Shown here piece by piece: positions 16,348 through 25,306 of a stretch of 64,000 bases of DNA. Source of the DNA: Neobacillus sp. CF12 (GTDB lineage: Bacteria; Bacillota; Bacilli; Bacillales; Cytobacillaceae). The stretch is from positions 62,001-126,000 of the forward strand of contig NZ_JAUCEU010000007.1 in the NCBI RefSeq assembly GCF_030348765.1, written 5' to 3'. The notes under the pieces were generated by a model. The model worked only from the letters and a program-made list of their open reading frames with translations, ran no database searches and was not told the origin of the DNA. Each line of letters starts with the position of its first letter. Within the stretch, counting starts at the first letter, position 1. The translations under genes were made by a program, and so were the position numbers.

Positions 16348-16384
16348 CTTAGTCTATTGAATGTGGACTGAGATTTTTTTTTTA
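16348..16384 (+). terminator. Terminator of phaRC
   Basis: CTTAGTC (16348-16354) pairs with GACTGAG (16366-16372), followed by ATTTTTTTTTT. Confidence 0.8.
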
Positions 16385-16449
16385 TTGGGTCAGATCAAAT
16401 GGTGCCTGCTTTTTTCTATTCTTTTCAAATTAAATTAATAATGAAGGCG

Positions 16450-16494
16450 ATGAGTGACCTAAATCTAGTTGCAGCCCAAAAAGCGGTCACTCAT
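16450..16494. repeat. 10-base inverted repeat
   Basis: ATGAGTGACC (16450-16459) and GGTCACTCAT (16485-16494) are perfect arms with a 25-base spacer, just beyond the 3' end of the reverse-strand membrane gene. It may be that gene's weak terminator. Confidence 0.5.
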
Positions 16495-16527
16495 AGAAAA
16501 TCTCAACTTTTCTTATTCACCAAACAA

Positions 16528-17028
16528 TTATTTTATAGGGATAGAATTCAGAATTATAAGTATAATTGATATTGGAATTGATAGAATAAGTGTGAATAAT
16601 GGCTTTATATAGTGTAATCGAAGAAGAATGAGCATAAGTATATTAAATAAAAACGAGTCAAATAATGTCCAGCCATTGTCGTATGTGAATGTACCTGTTA
16701 ACGTTAATAACCATTCGTTTGCTGTGTAAATGAGTACCCAAAGACTTGTCCACCAAGCAGAAATAAAATGCCCAGTAGGATATCTACCTAAATAAATCAA
16801 AATCGTACTGGTAAATACCAAAAATTCTCCAACTAGACAAACAAGTTCGGTTGTAAGTGGAGGTGTTGGATTAAGTGACCAGAGTCGATAATTATAGGTA
16901 ATATAATAATAAAGTACATCGCCTAGAATAAAATATAGGATCGTAGCATGATACTTGTGCCAGTTCCTCCAATCTCCCCAACGGAATCCTGCTAATATCC
17001 AAGTGCTAACACCAATAATTTCAGCCAA
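16528..17028 (-). CDS. CBO0543-family membrane protein
   Basis: The 166-residue product has four to five membrane helices and the typical landmarks of the CBO0543 family: WRNWHKYHATILYFILGDVLYYY near residues 20-42, YRLWSLNP, TSTILIYLGRYP, NEWLLTLTG and NGWTLFDSFLFNILMLILLRLHY. The function of this Firmicute family is unknown. The start is TTG 17028 with AGAGG 7 bases upstream. It faces the acyl-CoA-dehydrogenase-like gene divergently, 93 bases apart. Confidence 0.75.
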   Translation of the reverse strand: MAEIIGVSTWILAGFRWGDWRNWHKYHATILYFILGDVLYYYITYNYRLWSLNPTPPLTTELVCLVGEFLVFTSTILIYLGRYPTGHFISAWWTSLWVLIYTANEWLLTLTGTFTYDNGWTLFDSFLFNILMLILLRLHYIKPLFTLILSIPISIILIILNSIPIK

Positions 17029-17121
17029 TATTTTTCCTCTTTTACAAATGGAATGGAATGTATCAAAAATAGAATACCCATTTTTCTGGGATTTATGTAA
17101 ATATAGAAAGCGGTGAAGTAA

Positions 17122-18219
17122 ATGTCAGATAGGAGTATAGCTGTTACTAATATAGAAAAAAAGTTGAAACAAGACTTAATGGAAAACAACAAACCGGAAC
17201 AAATCATAGAACGTTTATGGGATTCAATTAAAGAAAACAAACTTCATCGCTTATTAATGGATTCAGAAATAGCGGAACGAAATATATCAGTAGAGGAATA
17301 TTTGGAGGTTCTGCGTCGTTTTGCATATGTGAACGGTGGATTTGCCTTCGCTTTTCATGTTCATCAAGTAGCAGTGAACATTCTTAGTCAACTGATGAAT
17401 CAGCAACAGAAAGAAGCATTGAAAGATATGCTCGAACAAGGAAAAGTTTTTGGCTTAGCACGTTCAGAAGCCAAAATGGAAACCCGTCATCATTTTAAAA
17501 CGACCATTCAAAAGGAAGGATCTGGTTTTGCACTCTTTGGAAGGAAGGATTATTGTACATTAGCCGGAATAGCAGATTACTATGTTGTTTTTTCCCAAAG
17601 TGACATATTGGATCCAAAACCTGAGAGAGTACAGGTGTGCTTGGTGGATGGGAATCGACCAGAAGTGGAAGTGAATAAAACTTGCCAGTTGGAGGCGCTT
17701 ATTTCTTCTTGTACGTATAGTCTTATATTTCATGGCTATAAACTGGTTTCTTCTGAATTGATTGGAAACCCTGGAGATTTTCAGAGAATAGAGGATCCTG
17801 ATCTGCTTCCATTAGGCATTTGCGCCATAAATATGGGAATGGCAGATTCGATACTTGCTAAATTTATAGAAAATATCAAGGTGATGGAAGGGTTTGAAAA
17901 AGAAGAATCGCTGCAAACATTAGGAAAGATGGATGTTCGAAAACGTGGGGCGGAACTGTTAGTAGATGAATCCATTAAGATTCGCCCTCCACATAAGGAG
18001 GCCAGCTTATGTTTAAGGCGAGCAAAGGGTGCCGTAGATGAATATGTCAATTGGACAGCGGAGGAAGTACTTAGATTACTAGGTTCAACCGGTTTGATGG
18101 GTAGTCATCATTTTATTGAATTAAGAAATGATGTAAGAGCTTCTTCCTTTATGCCTCCCAATTACCGCAAATGTTTGTATGATATAGGCAAGGGAGTAAT
18201 GGCAAAAATTCTTAAATGA
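17122..18219 (+). CDS. Acyl-CoA dehydrogenase-like flavoprotein (divergent)
   Basis: The 365-residue protein follows acyl-CoA dehydrogenase layout: an N-terminal helical part with ISVEEYLEVLRRFAYVNGGFAFAFHVHQ near 55-80, a middle beta region (GLARSEAKMETRHHF, FALFGRKDYCTLAGIADYYVVF), and a C-terminal four-helix part ending LLGSTGLMGSHHFIELRNDVRA, the place of the GG-x-G/Y-x-R-D motif. The catalytic Glu cannot be placed with confidence. About 100 bases separate it from a molybdenum hydroxylase operon in the same direction with no terminator between, so the enzymes probably act in one pathway, perhaps on a CoA thioester. A weak GGTG precedes ATG. Confidence 0.65.
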   Translation: MSDRSIAVTNIEKKLKQDLMENNKPEQIIERLWDSIKENKLHRLLMDSEIAERNISVEEYLEVLRRFAYVNGGFAFAFHVHQVAVNILSQLMNQQQKEALKDMLEQGKVFGLARSEAKMETRHHFKTTIQKEGSGFALFGRKDYCTLAGIADYYVVFSQSDILDPKPERVQVCLVDGNRPEVEVNKTCQLEALISSCTYSLIFHGYKLVSSELIGNPGDFQRIEDPDLLPLGICAINMGMADSILAKFIENIKVMEGFEKEESLQTLGKMDVRKRGAELLVDESIKIRPPHKEASLCLRRAKGAVDEYVNWTAEEVLRLLGSTGLMGSHHFIELRNDVRASSFMPPNYRKCLYDIGKGVMAKILK

Positions 18220-18318
18220 AATTAATCATAAAATATCATTTTCAATTATAAAATCGTAGGAAGAGGGTTCTATTAATTATGTTTCTCTTATAAAAATGAG
18301 TCGAAGGGTGTTGTTGGA

Positions 18319-20481
18319 ATGAATCTAAAAGACATAAGCACCTCAGTGCCCAGAAAAGACCATAAAGGTAAGGTATCTGGACAGTTGCCCTATATAAGTG
18401 ACGTAAAAGTGGAAAATATGGTTTATGGTGTGTTGTACAGGTCGCCCATTGCTTATGGCAAAATCATATCCATTCAATTACCAAACCTTCCCGAAGGCTA
18501 TGAAGCTGTTGGCGCAGAGCATATCCCTGGACCGAACTTTGTAAAAATTATCAAAGAGGATCAGCCCGTTTTTGCAAATGAGTGGATCAATTATATTGGC
18601 GAGCCAATTCTTATGCTCGTAGGAAAAGATTTGAATATCCTGTACGGTCTGCTTGATGAAGTGAAAATTGAATTCGAAGAACATCCTCCTATTTATACAT
18701 TGGAAGAAGCAATAAAACAAAAAGCAGCACCCGGGGTTACTATGGCCCACTATGAATTTGGGGAAAGCTTAGAAGTCATTTCAGCCATTGAGCAGGGAGC
18801 CCATCAAATCATTGAAGAAGAATATGAAACGGGTTATCAAGAGCATGTCTATCTTGAACCACAAGGCATGCTAGCCATTTATAAGGATGATGAAATTGTC
18901 GTCCAGGGTTCGATGCAATGTCTTTATTATATAAAGAATTCCTTGCTAAGCGCTTTAGCCTGTGGTGAGGATGACGTACGTGTGGTTCAAAGCCCAACTG
19001 GCGGAGGTTTTGGCGGTAAAGAAGAGTTTCCTTCGATGATGGCATGTCACGTAGCTATTGCTGCCAAAGTAGTCAAAAAATCAGTGATGCTTGTGTTCGA
19101 CCGTTCTGAGGATATGCTGGTAACAACGAAAAGACATCCCGCCAAATTCAATTACCGAACGGCCCTAGATGACAAAGGAAATATATTGAGCATGTGTGTC
19201 GAAATTTTTCTTGATGCCGGAGCAAATGAGGGATTGAGTTCTGTCGTGCTTCAGCGTGCATTAATCAATAGTGCCGGTGTTTATAAAATTCCACATTTCC
19301 ATGCAAAGGGCTATGTTTTAAAAACTAATACCGTTCCAAACGGTGCTTTCAGAGGCTTTGGTGCTCCACAAAGCTATGCAGGAATCGAAAGTCTGATGGG
19401 CCATCTTAGTAAACGAGCAAACATCGATCCTCTTGCATATAAAAGTAAATACCTCGTCAAACAAGGTGACCCCACCGTTACCATGGGAAAATTCCGCGAC
19501 CCAATACTAATGGATGAAATGATAGAAGACCTGGTAACCACATCACAATATAAAAAGAAAAAAGAGGATTTTCAAACCTTAAACCAACTAAATCACCGCT
19601 ATAAAAAAGGAATTGGAACATCGTTGTTTCTACACGGTTGTGGATTTACAGGCAGTGGTGAAAGAGACCATATTAAAGCAAAGGTGAAGTTGTTTAAATC
19701 AAAAGACGACCAGGTTTCGCTGAAAATCTCCAATTCTGATATGGGACAAGGCATTTTTACGACGCTGTGTAAAATTGTTGCTAAAGAACTCGACCTTCCA
19801 TACGAAGAAATTTTGTTCCCATATCCCGATACCAAAGAGGTGCCAGATTCTGGTCCGACAGTAGCCTCCCGGACAACAATGATTGTCGGAAAATTGCTTG
19901 AACGTGCTGCCAGAAAACTTAAAACTCAATGGCAAACAGGGGTGGAACAGGAAGTAGTGGAGAATTATGTTCACCGTGAGATGATACCTTGGAATGAGAA
20001 ATCCTTCACAGGAGATGCCTATCCGGCTTATTCATGGGGCGCGAATATTGTTGAAGTAGAAGTTGATACGGTAACAGGAAATGTAAAGTTGGAGAAAGTA
20101 TATGCCAATTATGAAGTGGGGAAGGTCATCGATGAAAGGGTGATGAAAGGCCAAATTGACGGTGGGTTAGCCCAAGGTTTAGCGTACGGTTATTTAGAAA
20201 AGATGACGACAAAGGAAGGCAAAATCCAACAAAAAAGCATATCGGATTATGGACCTCCGACTTCAATGGATGTTGTTTCGATACAAAGCAAGGTTTTTGA
20301 TAATCCCTATGAAGATGGTCCATACGGGGCGAAGGGCGCAGGTGAACTGACGTTAATCGGCGGCGCTCCAGCTGTTCAAGCTGCGATCGAGGATGCATTG
20401 CAAACTTGTTTTCAGCAAATTCCGATTACACCTGAAGTCATTATTGAAAGTCTTTGGATGAGAGAAGGTGAAGAAGATTGA
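18319..20481 (+). CDS. Molybdenum hydroxylase large subunit (xanthine dehydrogenase family)
   Basis: The 720-residue protein matches molybdopterin-binding subunits of the XDH/CoxL family: an N-terminal Ald_Xan_dh domain (DHKGKVSGQLPYISDV), then GGGFGGKEE near residue 232, FRGFGAPQ near 344, SNSDMGQGIFTTL near 470 and the catalytic KGAGELTLIGG near 675, where Glu acts as general base. It binds molybdenum-cytosine dinucleotide and hydroxylates a substrate carbon with water. The selenium-type or CoxL AYRCSFR loop is not present, so it is not a CO dehydrogenase. The Fe-S gene overlaps its stop by 4 bases. No XdhC-like maturase is in the window. Confidence 0.9.
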   Translation: MNLKDISTSVPRKDHKGKVSGQLPYISDVKVENMVYGVLYRSPIAYGKIISIQLPNLPEGYEAVGAEHIPGPNFVKIIKEDQPVFANEWINYIGEPILMLVGKDLNILYGLLDEVKIEFEEHPPIYTLEEAIKQKAAPGVTMAHYEFGESLEVISAIEQGAHQIIEEEYETGYQEHVYLEPQGMLAIYKDDEIVVQGSMQCLYYIKNSLLSALACGEDDVRVVQSPTGGGFGGKEEFPSMMACHVAIAAKVVKKSVMLVFDRSEDMLVTTKRHPAKFNYRTALDDKGNILSMCVEIFLDAGANEGLSSVVLQRALINSAGVYKIPHFHAKGYVLKTNTVPNGAFRGFGAPQSYAGIESLMGHLSKRANIDPLAYKSKYLVKQGDPTVTMGKFRDPILMDEMIEDLVTTSQYKKKKEDFQTLNQLNHRYKKGIGTSLFLHGCGFTGSGERDHIKAKVKLFKSKDDQVSLKISNSDMGQGIFTTLCKIVAKELDLPYEEILFPYPDTKEVPDSGPTVASRTTMIVGKLLERAARKLKTQWQTGVEQEVVENYVHREMIPWNEKSFTGDAYPAYSWGANIVEVEVDTVTGNVKLEKVYANYEVGKVIDERVMKGQIDGGLAQGLAYGYLEKMTTKEGKIQQKSISDYGPPTSMDVVSIQSKVFDNPYEDGPYGAKGAGELTLIGGAPAVQAAIEDALQTCFQQIPITPEVIIESLWMREGEED

Positions 20482-20945
20482 TTAAATTTACACTGAATGG
20501 AATGTTAGTAGAAACAGACGCCTCTCCCACAGTAAGATTACTAGATTTAATAAGAGATGAGTATCTGTTAATCGGAACAAAGGAAGGCTGTGGTGAAGGA
20601 GAATGCGGAGCCTGTAGTGTTTTTGTCAATAACCTCCTGCAAAACAGCTGTCTTATTCCGATTGGCTCGATTGATGGAGCCGATATTCAAACGATAGAAG
20701 GTCTCATGGAAAAAGAACAATTTAAGATTTTAGATGAGAGCTATTCCGCTGCAGGGGGAGTACAATGCGGCTATTGCATCCCTGGGATGATTATGGCAAG
20801 TGCCGCTCTGTTGTCAAAGAACCCACATCCTACAGAGGATGAAATTCGCGAAGGCATTTCCGGAAATTTATGCCGTTGTACTGGATACAATATGATTGTC
20901 GAGGCCATTAATCAGGCTTCAAAAAAAGGTGACGGACTATGGTAG
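20478..20945 (+). CDS. Molybdenum hydroxylase 2Fe-2S subunit
   Basis: The 155-residue electron-transfer subunit shows both cluster motifs: the plant-ferredoxin type GCGEGECGACSVFVNN near residues 38-53 with a fourth Cys in QNSC, and the C-terminal helical-bundle type CGYCIPGMIM near 98 with GNLCRCTGY near 135. It passes electrons from the molybdenum site to FAD. The TTG start at 20478 overlaps the upstream TGA, indicating translational coupling, and AAGGTG lies before it. Confidence 0.9.
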   Translation: MIKFTLNGMLVETDASPTVRLLDLIRDEYLLIGTKEGCGEGECGACSVFVNNLLQNSCLIPIGSIDGADIQTIEGLMEKEQFKILDESYSAAGGVQCGYCIPGMIMASAALLSKNPHPTEDEIREGISGNLCRCTGYNMIVEAINQASKKGDGLW

Positions 20946-21799
20946 AGAAAATTACTTCGTATCGCTTCGACCGTTTAGATCAAACTTTATGTCAATTGAA
21001 CAAAGAAGACTGTGCAATCATTGCCGGTGGCACCGATGTCATGGTTCTACACAAAAGTCGAAGGGGAGTACCACCGAAAATCCCTAAACCGATTGTGTTT
21101 ATTGATCATCTTTCTGAACTAAAGCGGGTATATCAAATGGATAAAGATCTCCACATCGGTGCTTGTTGTACCTATAGCGAATTACTTGAGAATCCGATCA
21201 TTCCCATACCCTTAAAGAAAGCAATCAAAACGATTGCGGCACCAGCCATTCGAAACCGAGGAACATTAGGCGGGAATATTTGCAACGCGTCACCGGCTGG
21301 TGACACACTTCCTTTATTATATGTATACAACGCAAAACTTTTACTGCGCTCTGTTAATGGTGACCGTGTTGTAGCGATTAGAGATTTTATTCAAGGTGTA
21401 AGAAGGATTCAACGTGAGCCAGGTGAAATTCTAACTGAAATTATTCTGCCGTCTGTATTAGAAGAAGGTGCTCATGTCGTTTTTGAGAAAGTCGGCAACC
21501 GCAACGCCGATGCTATTGCCAAAGTAGGGTTTGCAGGATATATCCGGCTAAATGGCCCTCGAATCGATGAAGTTCGTTTATGTTTTGGGGCGGTCGGCCC
21601 TACTATGGTTCGTTCCATTGATATAGAGAAAAAGTTGCAAGGAAAGATGATCCCATTAGCAGATGCAGACATCTCTCAGGTTGTGGCAGACTTCGGTAAA
21701 ATCATTAAACCGATTGACGATCATCGCTCCACTGCTTTATACAGAAAAACAGTAGCCTTAAATCTTTTACGATATTTTCTTAGCATGAAGCACATGTAA
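20939..21799 (+). CDS. Molybdenum hydroxylase FAD-binding subunit (CoxM/XdhB-like)
   Basis: The 286-residue subunit carries the FAD motifs of the family: AIIAGGTDVMVLHKSR near residues 25-40, RNRGTLGGNICNASPAGDTLPLLY near 100-125 and a C-terminal CO_deh_flav_C domain (FEKVGNRNADAIAKVGFAG). It accepts electrons from the Fe-S subunit and reduces NAD or another acceptor. Its ATG overlaps the end of the Fe-S gene. The order L-S-M (Mo, Fe-S, FAD) is a variant of the usual M-S-L order. A strong terminator closes the operon. Confidence 0.9.
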   Translation: MVEKITSYRFDRLDQTLCQLNKEDCAIIAGGTDVMVLHKSRRGVPPKIPKPIVFIDHLSELKRVYQMDKDLHIGACCTYSELLENPIIPIPLKKAIKTIAAPAIRNRGTLGGNICNASPAGDTLPLLYVYNAKLLLRSVNGDRVVAIRDFIQGVRRIQREPGEILTEIILPSVLEEGAHVVFEKVGNRNADAIAKVGFAGYIRLNGPRIDEVRLCFGAVGPTMVRSIDIEKKLQGKMIPLADADISQVVADFGKIIKPIDDHRSTALYRKTVALNLLRYFLSMKHM

Positions 21800-21849
21800 A
21801 ACTAAACCTCGATAATAACTTATAACAAGAACTACAATAAGTAACAAAG

Positions 21850-21888
21850 AAGGCAGGTTGCTGTTTTGGCAACCTGCCTTTTTTTTGT
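21850..21888 (+). terminator. Terminator of the molybdenum hydroxylase operon
   Basis: AGGCAGGTTGC pairs with GCAACCTGCCT around a 6-base loop, followed by eight T. Confidence 0.95.
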
Positions 21889-21915
21889 AACAAATTTACT
21901 ATCTTTAGATGGTTT

Positions 21916-22950
21916 TCAACTATTTACATCTATCAAATTTGTAGTACAAAAATGAATCAACTTGTTTTTATTATCATTAATCCAATTACAGCGAATCGCA
22001 GCCTTTTGAATATATTCTTTAACACTATCAATGGAGTCAACCTGATCAAAATAACGACCCAGAAAATGGATGAAAACGTCAAGACTTCTTAATTGGATGA
22101 GGATAGGGACTGCGTTGATTTCTGCCACAGTCAATTTTAGAGATTGTCCATAGCCAGAAAGAAATGCATTTATTTTTGCCCAAGTAATGGTTGCTTCTTC
22201 GCTAGGTTGGATGAAGTCTGATAAGCAAACAGCCATTTCCATCACCCGTAAATCGTTCGTAACAAATTCAAAATCGAGAACAGATGTCACAACACCATCT
22301 TTATTGACCAAAATGTTGGACGCGTTTAAATCGCCGTGAACAAGCTGGTGCGGTAATTGCCTTAATGTTGATACTTGTTCTTTGAATGAAGCGAAATGTT
22401 CATATATGGCGTGTAAATCAGAAATCTGTTCGGAAAATTCTCTAGGGGGTTCTTTGCAAAAGTTTAAAACATCCTGTATCGAACAACGTGGATGAGTACT
22501 TTCAATCTCATAATACGGTCTGTAGGCAGGATGCTGATTGATTTGTACATGTGCGAACGAAACTGACAATTGGCCAGCAGTTCTCCCGAAGAATTGAATT
22601 TCGGCCAATTCATCCAGGGCAGGGGTTACTCCATCCAAGTACCGAAATAAACCGGCAATCTTTCCATCCTTTGTCCTTACCATTGTTTTTCCGGCACGTG
22701 ATTGGACAGGCTGTGGTATCGAAAAAGGTAAAGGCATTTCAGCTAAAGCCACAAGTATAGCATGCTCATACTTTACCTTTTCTTCATCCTGATGGGTCTC
22801 GTAAACGCGAAGTACATATTGCTCATCATGAACACGAACAAACCGAGTGGTATTGTTTGCACCACTGCGACCAATCCATGTTACCCAACTGTCTGCTGGA
22901 AAGTATTGGGCAAGTATTTCATCTATGTAAAAATCCTTTTGTACCATCAT
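21916..22950 (-). CDS. APH-family phosphotransferase (homoserine kinase II/aminoglycoside kinase fold)
   Basis: The 344-residue protein has a kinase-like fold: VRVHDEQYVLRVYE with the ATP Lys/Arg region near 35-50, the Brenner motif LVHGDLNASNILV near residues 200-212 with catalytic Asp and Asn, and VLDFEFVTNDLRVMEMAVCL near 222-241 with the metal-binding Asp. Substrates of this branch range from aminoglycosides to choline, homoserine and sugars; nothing in the neighbourhood narrows it. AAAGGA stands 9 bases before ATG 22950; a second ATG follows immediately. Confidence 0.8.
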   Translation of the reverse strand: MMVQKDFYIDEILAQYFPADSWVTWIGRSGANNTTRFVRVHDEQYVLRVYETHQDEEKVKYEHAILVALAEMPLPFSIPQPVQSRAGKTMVRTKDGKIAGLFRYLDGVTPALDELAEIQFFGRTAGQLSVSFAHVQINQHPAYRPYYEIESTHPRCSIQDVLNFCKEPPREFSEQISDLHAIYEHFASFKEQVSTLRQLPHQLVHGDLNASNILVNKDGVVTSVLDFEFVTNDLRVMEMAVCLSDFIQPSEEATITWAKINAFLSGYGQSLKLTVAEINAVPILIQLRSLDVFIHFLGRYFDQVDSIDSVKEYIQKAAIRCNWINDNKNKLIHFCTTNLIDVNS

Positions 22951-23057
22951 AATCAGTAATCCTTTGCTTTTTTGTATGTATCTGAAGTAAGTATAGCATG
23001 CGGAACTACATAGGTCTCGAACCGGCCTGTTTTTTTGGTCTCGTGAATGATTTGTGA

Positions 23058-23834
23058 TTAAAGATTAAAATATTCTTTCCTGATTTCTTTGAATCGAGTT
23101 TCATCTACGATCTCCTTTTTCAATGCGCTATCAACTCATTGAGTAAACGAAGTGTCAGTTAATGTAATGTTCCCTTTATCGGTTATTTTGGTGATTAATG
23201 GTTTTTTGTTAAATGCAGATTCAGGATGATCAATGATAATTTTTTGGACCTCATTTAATTCATTAATATTTTGAATCTTTTCCTTAGAATTCAAAGCGTA
23301 TCCAATCTTCCAATCTTCACCTTTATGATTTAATTTCATATACAAAATATAATCTCCATGTTCACTGTCTTCACGATCCACTCTAAATTCTCCATTACTA
23401 GAAGCAACAGTTTCTCCACTTAATGTAACAGGCTTTAAAGGTAAGTTCCCGCCAAAACCAGTATCAACGAGATACTCTTGTCCATTATGGGTAATAAGAT
23501 TAAGCACATGGGTATTCCCAGTGGCACTCCATTGTTGCTGCATATGATTATAAGTTACTCCGCGGATTAAGGTTGGGCTTAGATTATTTTCAATTAAGAA
23601 AAAGTAAAGAATTGAATTTAGTTCATAACAAAGGCCGCCTTCATGTTGTTTAAGTATTTTACTCGCTAAATTTTCTCTTGTAATTTCCTTCGTTCTATTT
23701 TCGATAATGCACAAATTCTCAAACGGAATGGACTTTGCAGTCTTTTCGAGAACCTTATCTAAATTTTGAAATGTGATGACTTCATTTTGTGGGATACCTA
23801 TTCTTTTACGAAATAGTAAATTAATATTGCTCAT
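23058..23834 (-). pseudogene. Arylamine N-acetyltransferase with a premature TGA near the 3' end
   Basis: ATG 23834 opens a frame that stops at TGA 23138-23136, giving 232 residues. The catalytic triad is present: Cys69 in GGLCYELN, His near 108 in GNTHVLNL and Asp near 123 in VDTGFGG. Beyond the TGA the same frame continues for 25 codons (VDSALKKEIVDETRFKEIRK and a FNL end) to TAA 23060-23058, which matches the C-terminal helix of NAT enzymes and restores the usual length of about 258. One substitution therefore removed the last tenth. NATs transfer acetyl from acetyl-CoA to aromatic amines; loss of this helix may or may not abolish activity. Confidence 0.8.
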
Positions 23835-23954
23835 TCATCGTTCCTCCTTGATTCATCCAATTTAAATGATAACAAAAAGCTCAAGGTAACCGCTACTCTT
23901 GGTTAATAAGGTACAATAAGGGAATGAAAGAATGTATATAGAAAGGAGTTTCGC

Positions 23955-24254
23955 ATGAAGAGGATTGATGAGTACTTCGAAACCGCGATGGAAGCTTGGG
24001 CTATGATGCAAAAAACTTCTGGTGATGATGGGGCAGAATGGGCAGAAAGATTTGAACGCTACTTTTATGAATTTATTGATGAAGTAAAAAAATGGTGGGC
24101 AGATTTGGATCCAAAGCCTGAGAATATGGAGGAAGTTGAGAAGGTGCCTGAAATAATGAACTGGATGGAGCAAATCCCGGCCCCTGTCCAACTAAATTTT
24201 TTAACAGAATTAGAAGATATACTGGATGGAGTCGATACAGAACGTTTTGATTGA
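23955..24254 (+). CDS. Acidic hypothetical protein, 99 aa
   Basis: The product is rich in Glu, Asp and Trp (MKRIDEYFETAMEAWAMMQK, then YEFIDEVKKWWADLDPKPEN), helical and soluble. AAAGGAG lies 6 bases before ATG. No family recognised. It is separated by over 300 bases from the next gene, with a symmetric hairpin at 24329-24357 as its likely terminator. Confidence 0.65.
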   Translation: MKRIDEYFETAMEAWAMMQKTSGDDGAEWAERFERYFYEFIDEVKKWWADLDPKPENMEEVEKVPEIMNWMEQIPAPVQLNFLTELEDILDGVDTERFD

Positions 24255-24328
24255 AACGATTTAATAAAGACTCACTAGTTCTTAAGCTATCAGGGGCTAG
24301 AATGAAATAAAAGCATATATGAATTAAT

Positions 24329-24357
24329 AACGCTTGGATTAAATTAATCCAAGCGTT
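24329..24357. terminator. Perfect hairpin, probable terminator
   Basis: AACGCTTGGATT (24329-24340) pairs exactly with AATCCAAGCGTT (24346-24357), loop AAATT. The following T content is low. The remaining 200 bases to 24555 hold no gene I can support. Confidence 0.6.
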
Positions 24358-24555
24358 GATTGGTTTAGTATAAGATGGAAGTAAAGAAGCAGGGGAGTGG
24401 AAGAAGGATTTCTATTATTAGCATCGAATACTACCAATATTATAATGAAGGTAGGAGTCCCGGTGGTAATAAGAAGTTTCATTAATCTACATCCAATCTT
24501 TAATTAAAATTTATATTATCGTATTAAGTTGTACGGAGTTAAAGGGAGGGGCAGT

Positions 24556-24753
24556 ATGTTTGTAATTGGCATGATCTTTATTTTCTTTGGTTTCTTTATG
24601 GTAGCAATACCAGCCGTGCTTTGGGACTTAACAGAGAGATGGAAATCAAAGGATTCAAGAGAACCATCAACTTAATATATTTGGTTTTCAAGAATTAGTG
24701 GAGTTATTTTAATCCTTATTGGTATTGCTGAAATAGTTGAGGTTTTTATTTGA
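24556..24753 (+). pseudogene. DUF6199-type two-helix membrane protein interrupted by TAA
   Basis: GGGAGGGG precedes ATG 24556. The frame codes for MFVIGMIFIFFGFFMVAIPA then LWDLTERWKSKDSREPST and stops at TAA 24673-24675. It continues in the same frame with YIWFSRISGVILILIGIAEI to TGA 24751-24753. The whole matches small proteins annotated as DUF6199 (helix, W-x-L-T-E-x-W-K-S-x-D-x-x-E-P-S, then LYI-x-x-R-x-x-G and a second helix) of about 65 residues. One in-frame stop therefore splits the protein between its two membrane segments. Confidence 0.75.
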
Positions 24754-24813
24754 ACGTTTTTCTCTTTCGCAAACTTTTTTTTCTGTCAATAAAATTACTC
24801 AAGGTGAGTGAAC

Positions 24814-25200
24814 ATGATAAATAGATTAAAAACAAAATTGATAAAAATAGTCAGTGGAAACAGAGTAATTCGATTAACCGTTCATGTTGCAGACACTCCA
24901 AGAAAAAGAGATAAGGGCTTAATGTTTGTTGAAAAATTACCTGAAAACGAGGGGATGTTATTTGTTTTTTCAGGAAAAACATATGGTGGCTTTTGGATGA
25001 AAAATACATTCATTCCATTATCGATTGCTTTTCTGGATTTAAATGGGAAAATTCTAAGGATACTTGATATGGAGCCTTGTATAGAGGAGTTTTGCCCTAC
25101 CTATGATCCAGAAATTTTTTATCATTCTGCCATTGAGGTGAATCTAGGATGGTTTGAAAAGAATCAAATCAAAGAAGGGGATTATGTAAAGTTTAATTGA
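24814..25200 (+). CDS. DUF192 family protein
   Basis: The 128-residue protein has the DUF192 pattern: LTVHVADTPRKRDKGLMFVEKLPENEGMLF near residues 20-50, FWMKNTFIPLSIAFLD near 64-79 and a C-terminal AIEVNLGWFEKNQIKEGD. Structures of the family are small beta barrels; function is unknown. There is no signal peptide, unlike many archaeal and proteobacterial members. Start ATG 24814 with AAGGTGAG upstream is preferred to GTG 24808. Confidence 0.85.
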   Translation: MINRLKTKLIKIVSGNRVIRLTVHVADTPRKRDKGLMFVEKLPENEGMLFVFSGKTYGGFWMKNTFIPLSIAFLDLNGKILRILDMEPCIEEFCPTYDPEIFYHSAIEVNLGWFEKNQIKEGDYVKFN

Positions 25201-25203
25201 AAT

Positions 25204-25246
25204 TCACCTCACCCAAATTTTATTAAAGGTGAGGTGATTTTTATTA
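25204..25246 (+). terminator. Terminator of the DUF192 gene
   Basis: TCACCTCACC (25204-25213) pairs with GGTGAGGTGA (25229-25238), followed by TTTTTATTATTT. Confidence 0.9.
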
Positions 25247-25306
25247 TTTCGGGGGCTGTATTACTGAATGCTGATTTCACTTAGTTATGAAATACAGGGT
25301 TTTCTA

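Noticed and set aside
22980..23050. GGTCTCG repeats near the APH-type gene promoter
   Set aside because: They are short direct repeats with no dyad or promoter relation.
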